Of a DNA stretch of 64,000 nucleotides, positions 27,395 through 37,126 are shown one piece after another. Source of the DNA: Pedobacter chinensis (lineage in GTDB: Bacteria; Bacteroidota; Bacteroidia; Sphingobacteriales; Sphingobacteriaceae); the NCBI RefSeq assembly GCF_003339865.1, contig NZ_QPKV01000003.1, positions 868,001-932,000 on the forward strand, given 5' to 3'. The notes beneath the pieces are model-generated. The model worked only from the letters and a program-made list of their open reading frames with translations. It was not told the DNA's origin and did no database searches. Numbering within the stretch: the stretch's first letter is position 1; the number at the start of each line of letters is the position of its first letter. The position numbers were made by a program, and so were the translations under genes.

Positions 27395-29311
27395 ATGAGA
27401 CGATTTTTATCAATTTTTTGCATTTTATTTTGCCTAACGAGTGTTGTTTTTTCTCAAGGTAAATACACTTTAAAATCGCCAGATGGAAATATCAGCGCAA
27501 ATATTACCAGTGGTAAGACCCTTGGCTATTCAGTTGCTTTAAAACAACAGGAAATAATCGGGTTTTCGCCCATTGGCCTTAAACTCGAAAATGAAATTTT
27601 GGGAAATAATGCAGTTCCTGATCAAACTTCAACCCAAAAAACAACAAAATACAATGAGTTAACGCTAAGCTTTGCCAAAAGATACAAAGTTGTTTTCAGG
27701 TTATATAATGAAGGATTTGCCTACCGTTTTATTACCCATTTAAAAGACTCGGTAAAAGTGCTCGATGAAACGGCTACATTTAACATTAAGCCCGATGCTG
27801 CGGCAGTATTGCAAGAAACTGATAATTATACCACCTGGGAAGGTACTTATGTTAAATCGAATGCTGTAGAAGCTATTCCGTTGGGAAAAAGAGCAACAAC
27901 ACCTGCGCTTTTTGCCTATCCAAACGAAGTAAAAGTGGTTATTGCCGAGGCAGATTTATTTGATTACCCTGGGATGTACATCAAAAAAGAAAAATCAGAT
28001 TTTATTGGAGAATGGGCTCAGTTTCCATCGCGTACAGTAATGGGGAGTTGGGGAAATTTTGTTTCGGTAGTGAAAGATAGGTATCCTTTTATTGCAAAAA
28101 CAACAGGCGATAGAAGTTACCCATGGCGCATTGCGATCATCTCTACCGATGATAAACAATTGCTAACCAATCATCTGGTTACAGAATTGGCTACACCGTC
28201 AAAAATTAAGGATGCGAGTTGGATTAAACCTGGAAAAGCTGCCTGGGAATGGTGGCATGATGCCTTATTGCCTGGAGCAGCTATCCCATCGGGGATGGAT
28301 AATCGAAATACCGCGCTGTATAATTATTATGTTGATTTTGCTGCAGCAAATAAACTCGAATATTTAATGGTTGATGCGGGCTGGTCTAACAACTATGACC
28401 TGACCAGAATTAATCCCAAAAATGATATCAGGGCGGTTATAGCACATGCCAAGTCAAAAAACGTGGGCGTGTTTTTATGGTGTGTGGCTACTACTTTACT
28501 AAAAGATTTAGATAAAAACCTCAATTTTATCCAATCTTTAGGCGCAGTTGGGTTAAAAGTAGATTTTATAGACAGGGATGATCAGGAGGCCATTAAATGG
28601 TTTGAACTTATAGCAGAAGCTGCTGCCAAAAGAAAATTAATGATCAATTTCCATGGTTGCAGCAAGCCTACAGGATTGGAAAAAACTTATCCCAATATTG
28701 TGAATTATGAGGCCGTAAGAGGTGCAGAATCAAACAAATGGGATTATACCATAAATCCTGATTTACATTTATTAATTCCTTTTACGCGTATGCTGGCCGG
28801 ACCGTTTGATTATACACCAGGAGCCATGCGCAATAAAACCAAAGAAACGTTTAAGCCGATAGATCCAGGTTTACCATCGGCCCAGGGCACACGATGCCAT
28901 GAGCTGGCTATGTACGTGGTGTATAATCAGCCATTTGCGATGCTTTCCGATTCGCCAACGGCTTATATGAAAGAAGATACAATTATGCGGTTTTTGTCTG
29001 CCGTGCCTACAGTATTTGATGAAGAAAAAGCATTGTCAGCTAAGTTAGGAGAACAGGTAGTCATGGCAAAAAGAAAAGGTAAAAATTGGTTTGTGGGTGG
29101 TATGACCAATTGGAATGAACGGGAAGTTAATGTCGATTTTTCTTTTCTCCCTTCCTCACAACAATACCAGGCCGAAATTTACATCGATGGGCCAGGCGCA
29201 AATGTAAACGCAGAAGAATATCTTTATAAAACGATACAGGTAAATAATAAAACCATTTTACCTGTAAAAATGGCTAAGGGTGGAGGTTTTGCAATATTTA
29301 TCCATCCTTAA
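27395..29311 (+). CDS. GH97 glycosidase, retaining alpha-galactosidase-like
   Basis: I start at ATG 27395, which yields a signal peptide (MRRFLSIFCILFCL, cleavage near VFSQ); the longer frame from 27275 overlaps galM and has no signal. GH97 motifs are clear: the N-terminal sandwich opening KYTLKSPDGNISANI, AWEWWHDALLPG, and YLMVDAGWSNNY. GH97 has an inverting alpha-glucosidase branch (SusB) and a retaining alpha-galactosidase branch with an Asp nucleophile. Here GLKVDFIDRDD supplies D390, and YEAVRGAE supplies E439 as possible acid/base. This fits the retaining branch, though assignment by eye is tentative. The next gene is a GH36 enzyme, giving two probable alpha-galactosidases in a row. Confidence 0.88.
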   Translation: MRRFLSIFCILFCLTSVVFSQGKYTLKSPDGNISANITSGKTLGYSVALKQQEIIGFSPIGLKLENEILGNNAVPDQTSTQKTTKYNELTLSFAKRYKVVFRLYNEGFAYRFITHLKDSVKVLDETATFNIKPDAAAVLQETDNYTTWEGTYVKSNAVEAIPLGKRATTPALFAYPNEVKVVIAEADLFDYPGMYIKKEKSDFIGEWAQFPSRTVMGSWGNFVSVVKDRYPFIAKTTGDRSYPWRIAIISTDDKQLLTNHLVTELATPSKIKDASWIKPGKAAWEWWHDALLPGAAIPSGMDNRNTALYNYYVDFAAANKLEYLMVDAGWSNNYDLTRINPKNDIRAVIAHAKSKNVGVFLWCVATTLLKDLDKNLNFIQSLGAVGLKVDFIDRDDQEAIKWFELIAEAAAKRKLMINFHGCSKPTGLEKTYPNIVNYEAVRGAESNKWDYTINPDLHLLIPFTRMLAGPFDYTPGAMRNKTKETFKPIDPGLPSAQGTRCHELAMYVVYNQPFAMLSDSPTAYMKEDTIMRFLSAVPTVFDEEKALSAKLGEQVVMAKRKGKNWFVGGMTNWNEREVNVDFSFLPSSQQYQAEIYIDGPGANVNAEEYLYKTIQVNNKTILPVKMAKGGGFAIFIHP

Positions 29312-29329
29312 TTATCTTAATTACAAACT

Positions 29330-31528
29330 ATGATGAGAACCTTATACAATATGAAATTATCAATTATTTTATTTTCTGGGTTGATGTTAGGTATACTGCA
29401 GGTAAAATCGCAAACCATTATACCTATTGAAACCAAACACAACGCTATTGTTTTGCAGGCCGATGCAAAGGCAAATATTGCAATGGTTTATTATGGGTCG
29501 AAGCTCGCTTTGCAAAGTGATTATGCAAATATCGCAGGTTCATACAAACAAGGAAGTGAGTATACTGGAGTTGTTGATGCTGCTTATACTGCATCGGGGT
29601 CAAGAAATTTAATGGAACCTGCCATTACGGTTACACATGCCGATGGAAATAATTCTTCGGATCTTTTGTATAGCAGTCATGCTGTAAAAAAGCAATCAGA
29701 TAATATTACCGTTACCAGCATTGTATTGAAAGATCCGGTGTATAATTTGGAAACCATTCTTTATTACAAAACCTATTATAATGAAGATGTGATTGAGCAA
29801 TGGAGCGAAATAAAAAATAATGAGAAAGGAAATGTTACCTTACAAAAATTTGCCTCTGCCAATCTTTATTTAAGAGGGAAATCTTTTTATCTCACACAAT
29901 ATCATGGCGATTGGGCAAAAGAGATGCAGCCTGAAGAAAGTAAAATTACCCATGGTATAAAAACCCTTGATACCAAATTGGGTACTCGTGCCAATCTGTT
30001 TCAACCTTCTGTTTTTATGGTTTCGATGGATAAACCTGCAACCGAAACCGAAGGTACAGTACTGTATGGCACATTAGCCTATAGCGGAAATTTTAGAACC
30101 GATCTGGAACTTGATTATCTTGATAACCTGCGGATTATTTCTGGGATCAACAATTATGCATCGGCATATACACTAAAACCCAACGAGGTTTTTACAACGC
30201 CTGCTTTTCTTACCACTTTATCGAGCTCGGGTAAAGGTACAGCCAGTAGAAACCTGCAATCGTGGGCCAGAAATTATCGCTTGCTCGATGGTAAAGGTAC
30301 TCGGCTAACCCTGCTAAATAATTGGGAAGCTACTTATTTTGATTTTGATGAGAACAAGCTTTTTGGCTTGATCAAAGACACCAAAAAATTAGGTGTAGAT
30401 CTGTTTTTATTGGATGATGGCTGGTTTGCAAACAAATATCCAAGAAACGGCGATGTTGCAGGTCTGGGCGATTGGGGCGAAAATAAAAAGAAACTACCAA
30501 ATGGTATCGCTTCATTGGTTAAAGAAGCTGAAAATAATGAGGTAAAATTTGGGATCTGGATTGAACCTGAAATGGTAAACCCAAAAAGTGAATTGTATGA
30601 AAAACATCCTGATTGGGTGGTTAAACAACCAAAAAGAGAGGAATTTTACTTCAGAAACCAATTGGTACTCGATTTGACCAATCCAAAGGTACAAGACTTT
30701 GTTTTTGGCGTAGTTGATGATCTTTTTAAACAAAATCCTAATCTTGCTTATATTAAATGGGATTGTAATGCCGTCATCTATAATGCTCATTCTGCCTATT
30801 TAAAAAATCAATCTCATTTTTACATCGAGTATGTACGTGGCCTTTACCAGGTTTTAGAACGGATTAGAAAGAAATACCCAACCGTGCCGATGATGTTGTG
30901 TTCTGGCGGAGGGGGCAGAGTAGATTATGCTGCATTACAATACTTTACCGAGTTTTGGCCAAGTGACAATACCGATCCTTTAGAACGGATTTTTATGCAA
31001 TGGGAGTATTCTTATTTTTACCCTGCAATTTCGAGCTCAAACCATGTTACAGATTGGGGCAAACAACCCATTAAATTCCGAACTGATGTAGCGATGATGG
31101 GAAAATTAGGATTTGATATTGTAGTGAGCCACTTATCGCCTAACGATTTAAAATTTTGCCAGGAGGCCATTAAAACCTACAATGAATTTAAACCCGTGAT
31201 TTGGCAGGGAGATCAATACAGGCTTTCTAATCCAAGGGAAAGTAGCGTAGCCTCCATGTTGTATATCAGTGAAGATAAAAACACAGGTATCGTATTTAAT
31301 TATCTGGTTAACAATAGATATGGAGAAGGAAGTAAGCTACCCATTAAGTTTAATGGTTTGGATGCTTCAAAAAAGTATAAAATTTCAGAAGTTAATGTTT
31401 ATCCTGGTGCAAAATCTTCCATTGACACAACGAAGATTTATAATGGAGATTTCCTGATGAAGATTGGGTTTAATCCAGATGTAAATCAATATAGAACAAG
31501 TGTGGTATTGAAAATAGAAGCGTTATAG
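29330..31528 (+). CDS. GH36 alpha-galactosidase
   Basis: The 732-residue protein follows the GH36 pattern: an N-terminal beta-sandwich and a barrel with LFLLDDGWFANKYP, FGIWIEPEMVNPKSELY, YIKWDCN (nucleophile D478), MLCSGGGGRVDYAAL and FWPSDNTDPLERI (acid/base D546). These enzymes release terminal alpha-galactose with retention. A signal peptide is present (MKLSIILFSGLMLG, cleavage near VKSQ). Starts at 29330, 29333 and 29351 are all possible, and the last gives the most typical signal length. It follows the GH97 gene by 18 bp. Confidence 0.94.
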   Translation: MMRTLYNMKLSIILFSGLMLGILQVKSQTIIPIETKHNAIVLQADAKANIAMVYYGSKLALQSDYANIAGSYKQGSEYTGVVDAAYTASGSRNLMEPAITVTHADGNNSSDLLYSSHAVKKQSDNITVTSIVLKDPVYNLETILYYKTYYNEDVIEQWSEIKNNEKGNVTLQKFASANLYLRGKSFYLTQYHGDWAKEMQPEESKITHGIKTLDTKLGTRANLFQPSVFMVSMDKPATETEGTVLYGTLAYSGNFRTDLELDYLDNLRIISGINNYASAYTLKPNEVFTTPAFLTTLSSSGKGTASRNLQSWARNYRLLDGKGTRLTLLNNWEATYFDFDENKLFGLIKDTKKLGVDLFLLDDGWFANKYPRNGDVAGLGDWGENKKKLPNGIASLVKEAENNEVKFGIWIEPEMVNPKSELYEKHPDWVVKQPKREEFYFRNQLVLDLTNPKVQDFVFGVVDDLFKQNPNLAYIKWDCNAVIYNAHSAYLKNQSHFYIEYVRGLYQVLERIRKKYPTVPMMLCSGGGGRVDYAALQYFTEFWPSDNTDPLERIFMQWEYSYFYPAISSSNHVTDWGKQPIKFRTDVAMMGKLGFDIVVSHLSPNDLKFCQEAIKTYNEFKPVIWQGDQYRLSNPRESSVASMLYISEDKNTGIVFNYLVNNRYGEGSKLPIKFNGLDASKKYKISEVNVYPGAKSSIDTTKIYNGDFLMKIGFNPDVNQYRTSVVLKIEAL

Positions 31529-31669
31529 TGCAATAACCGTTATTTTTTTTAGATAGAAGAAATGTATTTCAGATTAATGTCGTTTTAACTTCAAAAAGGA
31601 TAGCATGTATCCATCGATGAAGAAAGAATACCTGAAAGATTTATTAATTTAACTTACTATATTTGATTA

Positions 31670-31972
31670 ATGAACAGATTGGAAAGATATTCATCAGAAA
31701 TAGTTGAACTTTGTAAAATTTACAAGGTCAAAAGCCTTTATGCTTTTGGTTCTGTTTTAACTGATAAATTTCATAAGAAAAGCGATATTGATCTGATTGT
31801 AGACTTTTCTAATATTCCTGTTGAAGACTATGCAGATAATTATTTTGACTTTAAATTTTCACTTCAGAGCATTTTAAAAAGACCAGTTGATCTGCTCGAA
31901 GAAAAAGCAATAAAAAATCCATATTTCAGAAGTGCCGTAAATCAGCAAAAACAACTTGTTTATGGGCAATGA
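31670..31972 (+). CDS. mntA: MntA-type nucleotidyltransferase antitoxin
   Basis: The 100-residue protein has the minimal nucleotidyltransferase motif: GS at residues about 27-28 in YAFGSVLTDKFHKKSDIDLIV, ending with the D-x-D pair. This is the MNT domain of HepT/MntA modules, where MntA attaches AMP units to HepT and silences its toxicity. The HepT gene overlaps its 3' end, as usual for the pair. It is preceded by 141 bp of non-coding sequence, so the module probably has its own promoter. It lies inside a carbohydrate gene cluster with no functional link to it. Confidence 0.93.
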   Translation: MNRLERYSSEIVELCKIYKVKSLYAFGSVLTDKFHKKSDIDLIVDFSNIPVEDYADNYFDFKFSLQSILKRPVDLLEEKAIKNPYFRSAVNQQKQLVYGQ

Positions 31973-32300
31973 TATAAAAACATGGCTTTATGATATTTTG
32001 AATGCTATTATGGAAATTGACAGTTTCTTAAATGATAGGCCTAAAGATTTTATTAATTACCAAAACGACTTGCGAACAAAAAGGGCTGTAGAAAGAAATA
32101 TAGAAATTATTGGCGAAGCACTTAGCCGAATTTTGAGGTTTGATGATGGTATAGTAATTACCAATTCAAGAAAAATTGTTGATGCAAGGAATAGAATAAT
32201 ACATGGTTATGATTCTGTTTCTGATGATGTGATTTGGGGAATTGTCATCAGACATTTACCTGTTTTGCAAGCCGAAGTTCAAGCATTATTAGAAGAATAA
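31962..32300 (+). CDS. hepT: HepT-family HEPN ribonuclease toxin
   Basis: The protein of about 112 residues is a HEPN (DUF86) toxin. The R-x4-H active-site motif is RNRIIHGYD near the C-terminus, with the following Tyr that is the target of AMP addition by MntA. The helix RAVERNIEIIGEALSRIL is the usual family core. I start at ATG 31962, overlapping mntA by 11 bp; a TTG at 31956 adds two residues. HepT cuts RNA when free. The motif is intact, so the toxin is probably functional. Confidence 0.93.
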   Translation: MGNDIKTWLYDILNAIMEIDSFLNDRPKDFINYQNDLRTKRAVERNIEIIGEALSRILRFDDGIVITNSRKIVDARNRIIHGYDSVSDDVIWGIVIRHLPVLQAEVQALLEE

Positions 32301-32357
32301 CTAATGCTCTTGCCTATATATTTACCAGTAAATTACCCCTAATGTGATTAACAAAAT

Positions 32358-34673
32358 ATGAAATGGGCTAAAAAATGGAGCTTTGCTATCGGTATTATCT
32401 TTCTGTTTTCTTCATTTGATCAGCCACCTAAACAGCCAGTAGATTATGTAAACCCGTTTATAGGTGCAACCACAAGTGTTGATGCTGCAGGCACTTACCA
32501 TGGATTAGGAAAAACCTTTCCTGGAGCCACAACCCCTTTTGGTATGGTTCAGGTTAGTCCAAATACCATAACAGGAGGCGATAATGGTTCAGGATATAGT
32601 GATGAACACCGAACAATTGAAGGTTTTGCCCTTACCCAAATGAGTGGAGTAGGGTGGTATGGCGATATGGGAAATTTTCTGGTTATGCCAACTACGGGAA
32701 CTCTAAAAACCGCCGCTGGTAAAGAGAACGGCGTTCCAGGTTGTCGTTCCGTTTACGATAAGAAATCAGAAAAAGCATCGGCTGGTTATTATACCGTACA
32801 GCTTACCGATTATGCTGTTAAAGCAGAATTAACCGCAACCACACATAGTGGATTGATGCGATTTACTTTTCCCGAAAATAAACAATCAAGAATTCAGATC
32901 GATCTGGCCCGAAGAGTGGGTGGTACCTCAACTCTGCAATATATAAAAGTGGTAGATGATTATACCATTGAGGGTTGGATGAAGTGCAGTCCCGATGGCG
33001 GTGGATGGGGCAATGGCGATGGTTTGGCAGATTATACCGTTTATTTTTATGCCAAATTTAGTAAGCCCTTAAAAAATTATGGTGTATGGTCTGCGGAGAT
33101 ACCCGATGGACAGAAACGTAAGGCCGAAAATGTATTTAGCGATGCCTATCAATCTTTAATTGCCAATGCAACGGTTTTAAAAGGTGCTAAACTTAAACAA
33201 GGAAAACATTTAGGTTTTTATACCGAATTTGCCACCAAAAAAGGAGAGCAGGTGCTATTGAAAACGGGCGTCTCTTATAACAATATCGCTGGTGCCAAAA
33301 AAAATCTAGATCAGGAAATCCCAGATTGGAATTTTACTAAAATTCAGCAACAGGCCAAAGTGAAGTGGAACAATGCACTATCAAAAATTAAGGTTTCAGG
33401 TGGTTCAGAGAATGAAAAAACCATTTTCTATACGGCTTTATATCACACGATGATTGATCCACGTACTTTTGAAGATGTAGATGGAAAGTATTTTGGGGGA
33501 GATGGGAAAATACATCAATCTGATGGATTTACCAAAAGAACCGTATTCAGTGGGTGGGATGTTTTTAGAAGTCAGATGCCACTTCAAACCCTTATCAATC
33601 CTGTTGTGGTTAACGATATGATCAACTCGCTGGTTACTTTGGCCGATGAAAAGAAGAAAAATTACCTGGAGCGCTGGGAATTGCTGAATGCCTATACTGG
33701 CTGTATGATTGGAAACCCTGCTGTTGCAGTAATTACAGATGCTTACCAAAAAAACATCAGAGATTTCGATCTATCTAGGGCTTATCAATTGTCGGTAAAC
33801 AGTGTAGAGCAATTTGGAAATGGAGAACAGGGTTTTTCTGCTGAGCCAGCAAGTATAGCACATACTTTAGAATATGCCTATACCGAATGGTGTGTGGCAA
33901 CACTTTCAAAAGACTTAGGTAAAAAGGATGAAGAGAAATATGCACGAAGAAGTTTATCGTACAAAAATATATTCGATACCGATAAAAAATGGTTCAGGCC
34001 CAAAGATCAAAATGGTAACTGGCTTCCCTGGCCCGATCGAGGAAGGTTAACACAGGATTATGGTTGCATAGAAAGTAATCCCTATCAGCAGGGCTGGTTT
34101 GTGCCGCATGATATTGATGGGATGGTAAATTTAATGGGCGGAAAAGAAAATGTAATTGCCGACTTAAACGCTTTTTTTGAAAATGCACCCCAAAACATGA
34201 AATGGAACGATTATTACAATCATCCAAATGAACCTGTACACCACGTCCCTTTTTTATACAATAGAATTGGGGCACCGTGGCTCACTCAAAAAAGAAGCAG
34301 GGAAATCTGTAAAAACGCCTACCATAACAGCGTTGAGGGTTTGGTTGGCAATGAAGATGTTGGACAAATGTCTGCCTGGTATGTACTTGCCGCGGCTGGT
34401 TTATATCCCATTTGCCCGGGAGATAATCGCTATGAAATTACAAGTCCGTTATTTAGCCGAATTGATTTAAAACTGGATACTAAATATGCCAGGGGAAAGG
34501 CTTTTACCATTATAACTCAAAATAATTCAACTGAAAATGTTTATATCCAGCAAGCTACTTTAAATGGCAAGGCTTATCATAAATGTTACCTTAGCCATGA
34601 TGAAATTAGCAAAGGTGGTATTTTGGTTTTAAAAATGGGAAAAAACCCCAATACCAATTGGGGTTTGGATTAA
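32358..34673 (+). CDS. GH92 alpha-mannosidase
   Basis: The 771-residue protein matches GH92 throughout. It opens with VDYVNPFIGA and YHGLGKTFPGATTPFGMVQV, and contains SGYSDEHRTIEGFALTQMSG in the N-terminal sandwich. The catalytic domain has GWDVFRSQMPL, and GNEDVGQMSAWYVL holds the probable general-acid Glu. The family uses calcium to release terminal alpha-linked mannose with inversion. The N-terminus has a hydrophobic segment (about 8-20) without a clear signal cleavage site or lipobox Cys, so export is likely but the form is uncertain. Its last 20 codons and following 40 bp have a diverged second copy at about 36,911-36,975. Confidence 0.93.
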   Translation: MKWAKKWSFAIGIIFLFSSFDQPPKQPVDYVNPFIGATTSVDAAGTYHGLGKTFPGATTPFGMVQVSPNTITGGDNGSGYSDEHRTIEGFALTQMSGVGWYGDMGNFLVMPTTGTLKTAAGKENGVPGCRSVYDKKSEKASAGYYTVQLTDYAVKAELTATTHSGLMRFTFPENKQSRIQIDLARRVGGTSTLQYIKVVDDYTIEGWMKCSPDGGGWGNGDGLADYTVYFYAKFSKPLKNYGVWSAEIPDGQKRKAENVFSDAYQSLIANATVLKGAKLKQGKHLGFYTEFATKKGEQVLLKTGVSYNNIAGAKKNLDQEIPDWNFTKIQQQAKVKWNNALSKIKVSGGSENEKTIFYTALYHTMIDPRTFEDVDGKYFGGDGKIHQSDGFTKRTVFSGWDVFRSQMPLQTLINPVVVNDMINSLVTLADEKKKNYLERWELLNAYTGCMIGNPAVAVITDAYQKNIRDFDLSRAYQLSVNSVEQFGNGEQGFSAEPASIAHTLEYAYTEWCVATLSKDLGKKDEEKYARRSLSYKNIFDTDKKWFRPKDQNGNWLPWPDRGRLTQDYGCIESNPYQQGWFVPHDIDGMVNLMGGKENVIADLNAFFENAPQNMKWNDYYNHPNEPVHHVPFLYNRIGAPWLTQKRSREICKNAYHNSVEGLVGNEDVGQMSAWYVLAAAGLYPICPGDNRYEITSPLFSRIDLKLDTKYARGKAFTIITQNNSTENVYIQQATLNGKAYHKCYLSHDEISKGGILVLKMGKNPNTNWGLD

Positions 34674-34860
34674 GCAATTCATTCATTTTTTACTTAAGAT
34701 ATAAGTCTATTTTCGTTAAAAGCAAAGGAAACAAAAAGAACAAACCTAAAGAGGGTTGGAAATCAAATTATAAGACATTAGGTTTAAAATCATAATTGTT
34801 TCGTTGCCATTGAAACAAAAAATATTAAAATAATGAGTCTGATCCCTTGAAATCAAATTT

Positions 34861-36852
34861 ATGAAACTCTACATCAAATTAGTTAAAGGAGGCCTGATGG
34901 TGGCTTCGCTTTTTTTGTCAATCGTGACACAAGCCAAAGTAGTTTTGCCTGCCTTATTCAGCGACTACATGGTTTTCCAACAAAAAACCACCGCATCTGT
35001 ATGGGGTAAAACAACTCCTGGAAAATCAGTGAACATTACCACTACCTGGAGCCATAAGGCTTATAGCACCAAGGCTGACCAAGATGGTAACTGGATCATA
35101 AAGCTGCAAACACCATCTTTTGGCGGACCGTATAATGTGGCCATTTCAGACGGTGAGGTAACCAATCTCATGAATGTAATGATTGGTGAGGTATGGATTT
35201 GTTCCGGTCAATCCAATATGGAAATGCCATTGGCAGGATGGGCAAAGATAGATAACTATGAAAAAGAGATCGAAGATGCCCAATATCCAAATATCAGATT
35301 GTTACAGGTTCAGCATGTGGCCAGCAATTTTCCTTTGGGCGATGCTAAGGTAGATAATGGCGGGTGGAAACCTTGTATTCCACAATATGTTGCAAATTTT
35401 TCTGCCGTGGCCTATTTCTTTGCCAGAGAGGTTTATAAAAAAACGGGTATTCCTATTGGCCTAATTCATACTTCATGGGGAGGTACCATTGCTGAAGCAT
35501 GGACAAGTGCAGCTACGCTGAAAACCATGCCCGATTTCGTAGATGTAGTCAATAAAATAGAAAATTCTGCTAAAGACAAAAATGGGGCAAGTCTTGAGCA
35601 ACAAATGCAGTCATGGCTTGATGTTATCAATATTAAAGATGCTGGAATGCAACATGGAAATGCGACCTGGGCATCAGCAAATACTGATCTATCCTCATGG
35701 AAATCCATTTCGATCCCGGCATTGTGGGGAGACGCAGATTTGCTCAACTTTGATGGCATAGTATGGTTTCGTAAAACGGTGACCATTCCTCAATCCTGGG
35801 AAGGTAAAGAAGTAAAAATCAACCTTGGAACCATTGATGACGATGATATTACCTATGTTAATGGTAAAAAGATTGGTAAAACCCAAGGCTATAATGTACC
35901 ACGGGTATATACTATTCCTGGCAACAAAGTTAAAGGGGGGGCACTAAACATTACGGTAAGGGTATTTGATAGTGGGGGCGAAGGCGGTATTTATGGCAAT
36001 AAAAACCTAATTTCAGTATCATCTGCTTCCGGGGAAAAAATTTCACTGGATGGAGAATGGAAATACAAAATAGGATTGGATCTTAAAGATGTACCTCCAA
36101 ACCCAATAACAAATAACGGTCCTAATCGAGCGACTGTGTTATATAACGCAATGATTAACCCTTACCTTCAATTCCCAATCCGTGGAGCGATATGGTATCA
36201 GGGCGAAAGCAATGTAGACAGAGCCTACCAATATCAAACCTTATTCCCGAATATGATTAAGGACTGGAGAAAAAGCTGGAATCAGCCAGATTTTCCATTC
36301 TATTTTGTGCAACTGGCCAACTTTATGAAAGTAGAGGATCAGCCGAAAGAGTCGTCATGGGCAGAACTAAGAGAAGCTCAATTTAAAACTCTATCCTTAC
36401 CTAATACAGGTATGGCAGTAGCAATTGATATAGGTGATGCAGAAGACATTCATCCTAAAAACAAACAGGAAGTGGGCAGGAGGCTGGCACTGATTGCCCT
36501 TGCAAAAAATTACAAACGAAAAATCACTTATACTGGCCCTATTTATCAGTCGCAGGTTATTGATGACAATGTCATTAAACTAAACTTTAGTTCCACTAAG
36601 GGCGGTTTAAAAGCTAAAGATGGAGGAGAATTGAAAGGCTTCGCGATAGCAGGAGCTGATCAGAAGTTTTACTGGGCAAAAGCCGTAATAAAGGGAAATC
36701 AGGTCATTGTAAGCTGTCCTGATGTTGCGAATCCTGTTGCAGTGAGGTATGCCTGGGCGAATAATCCTGTTTGTAACCTGATAAATGGTGCCGGCCTACC
36801 AGCATCACCTTTCAGAACAGACAACTGGAAGGGAATTACCCAAAGACCTTGA
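34861..36852 (+). CDS. Sialate O-acetylesterase-type SGNH esterase
   Basis: The 663-residue secreted protein (hydrophobic start, cleavage near TQAK) carries the SASA/DUF303 esterase motifs. These are GEVWICSGQSNMEMPL with the nucleophile S118, AIWYQGESNVDRA, and the Asp-x-x-His end of the triad at DIHPKNKQEVGRRL (D529, H531). A beta-galactosidase-type jelly-roll domain is inserted at about 280-410 (WFRKTVTIPQSWEGKEVKI), which is usual for Bacteroidota members. It removes acetyl groups from sugars; xylan, pectin or sialic acid substrates are all known, so the exact target is open. The gene lies between two related flanking sequences, suggesting it was inserted between the GH92 and MFS genes. 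Confidence 0.9.
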   Translation: MKLYIKLVKGGLMVASLFLSIVTQAKVVLPALFSDYMVFQQKTTASVWGKTTPGKSVNITTTWSHKAYSTKADQDGNWIIKLQTPSFGGPYNVAISDGEVTNLMNVMIGEVWICSGQSNMEMPLAGWAKIDNYEKEIEDAQYPNIRLLQVQHVASNFPLGDAKVDNGGWKPCIPQYVANFSAVAYFFAREVYKKTGIPIGLIHTSWGGTIAEAWTSAATLKTMPDFVDVVNKIENSAKDKNGASLEQQMQSWLDVINIKDAGMQHGNATWASANTDLSSWKSISIPALWGDADLLNFDGIVWFRKTVTIPQSWEGKEVKINLGTIDDDDITYVNGKKIGKTQGYNVPRVYTIPGNKVKGGALNITVRVFDSGGEGGIYGNKNLISVSSASGEKISLDGEWKYKIGLDLKDVPPNPITNNGPNRATVLYNAMINPYLQFPIRGAIWYQGESNVDRAYQYQTLFPNMIKDWRKSWNQPDFPFYFVQLANFMKVEDQPKESSWAELREAQFKTLSLPNTGMAVAIDIGDAEDIHPKNKQEVGRRLALIALAKNYKRKITYTGPIYQSQVIDDNVIKLNFSSTKGGLKAKDGGELKGFAIAGADQKFYWAKAVIKGNQVIVSCPDVANPVAVRYAWANNPVCNLINGAGLPASPFRTDNWKGITQRP

Positions 36853-36904
36853 TAGGAATTTAAATAAATAAGCCTGATAGGCTCGCCATTCTATTTTAAG
36901 AATA

Positions 36905-36975
36905 AGAAAAAAAGCTGAATGCTAATTGGGGCTTGGATTAAGTAATTCATCTTTTTTTCTTAGGCGGAATATAAA
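36905..36975. repeat. Diverged second copy of the GH92 gene's 3' end and flank
   Basis: The stretch aattggggcttggattaag followed by taattcatc, a T-run and cttagg matches the sequence across the GH92 stop codon (aattggggtttggattaag, caattcattc, T-run, cttaag at about 34,655-34,700) with only scattered differences. The coding frame is not maintained here. It appears to be a leftover duplicate of the 3' end of that gene, bracketing the acetylesterase gene. Confidence 0.65.
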
Positions 36976-36997
36976 GCTATAGGCTAAAATGAAGATG

Positions 36998-37036
36998 GTA
37001 ATATTGTCCATCTTATTAAATTGATTATCCATTAAA
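36998..37036 (+). promoter_or_regulatory. AraC-type direct-repeat operator, copy 4 (toward the sugar-porter gene)
   Basis: The element reads TAATATTGTCCATCTT and then TTATCCATTAAAT, with TCCAT cores at 37007-37011 and 37028-37032, 21 bp apart. It ends about 90 bp before the MFS start codon. It lies some 21 kb from copy 3 yet keeps spacing and orientation, which argues for a shared regulator. Confidence 0.78.
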
Positions 37037-37126
37037 TCGCTATGGTTTAGTATTTGATAGTTAGGATTGGATATTTAGTTTTGGATGTTCGATTTTAGGT
37101 CGAGCTGCTAACCAATATAAATTAAT

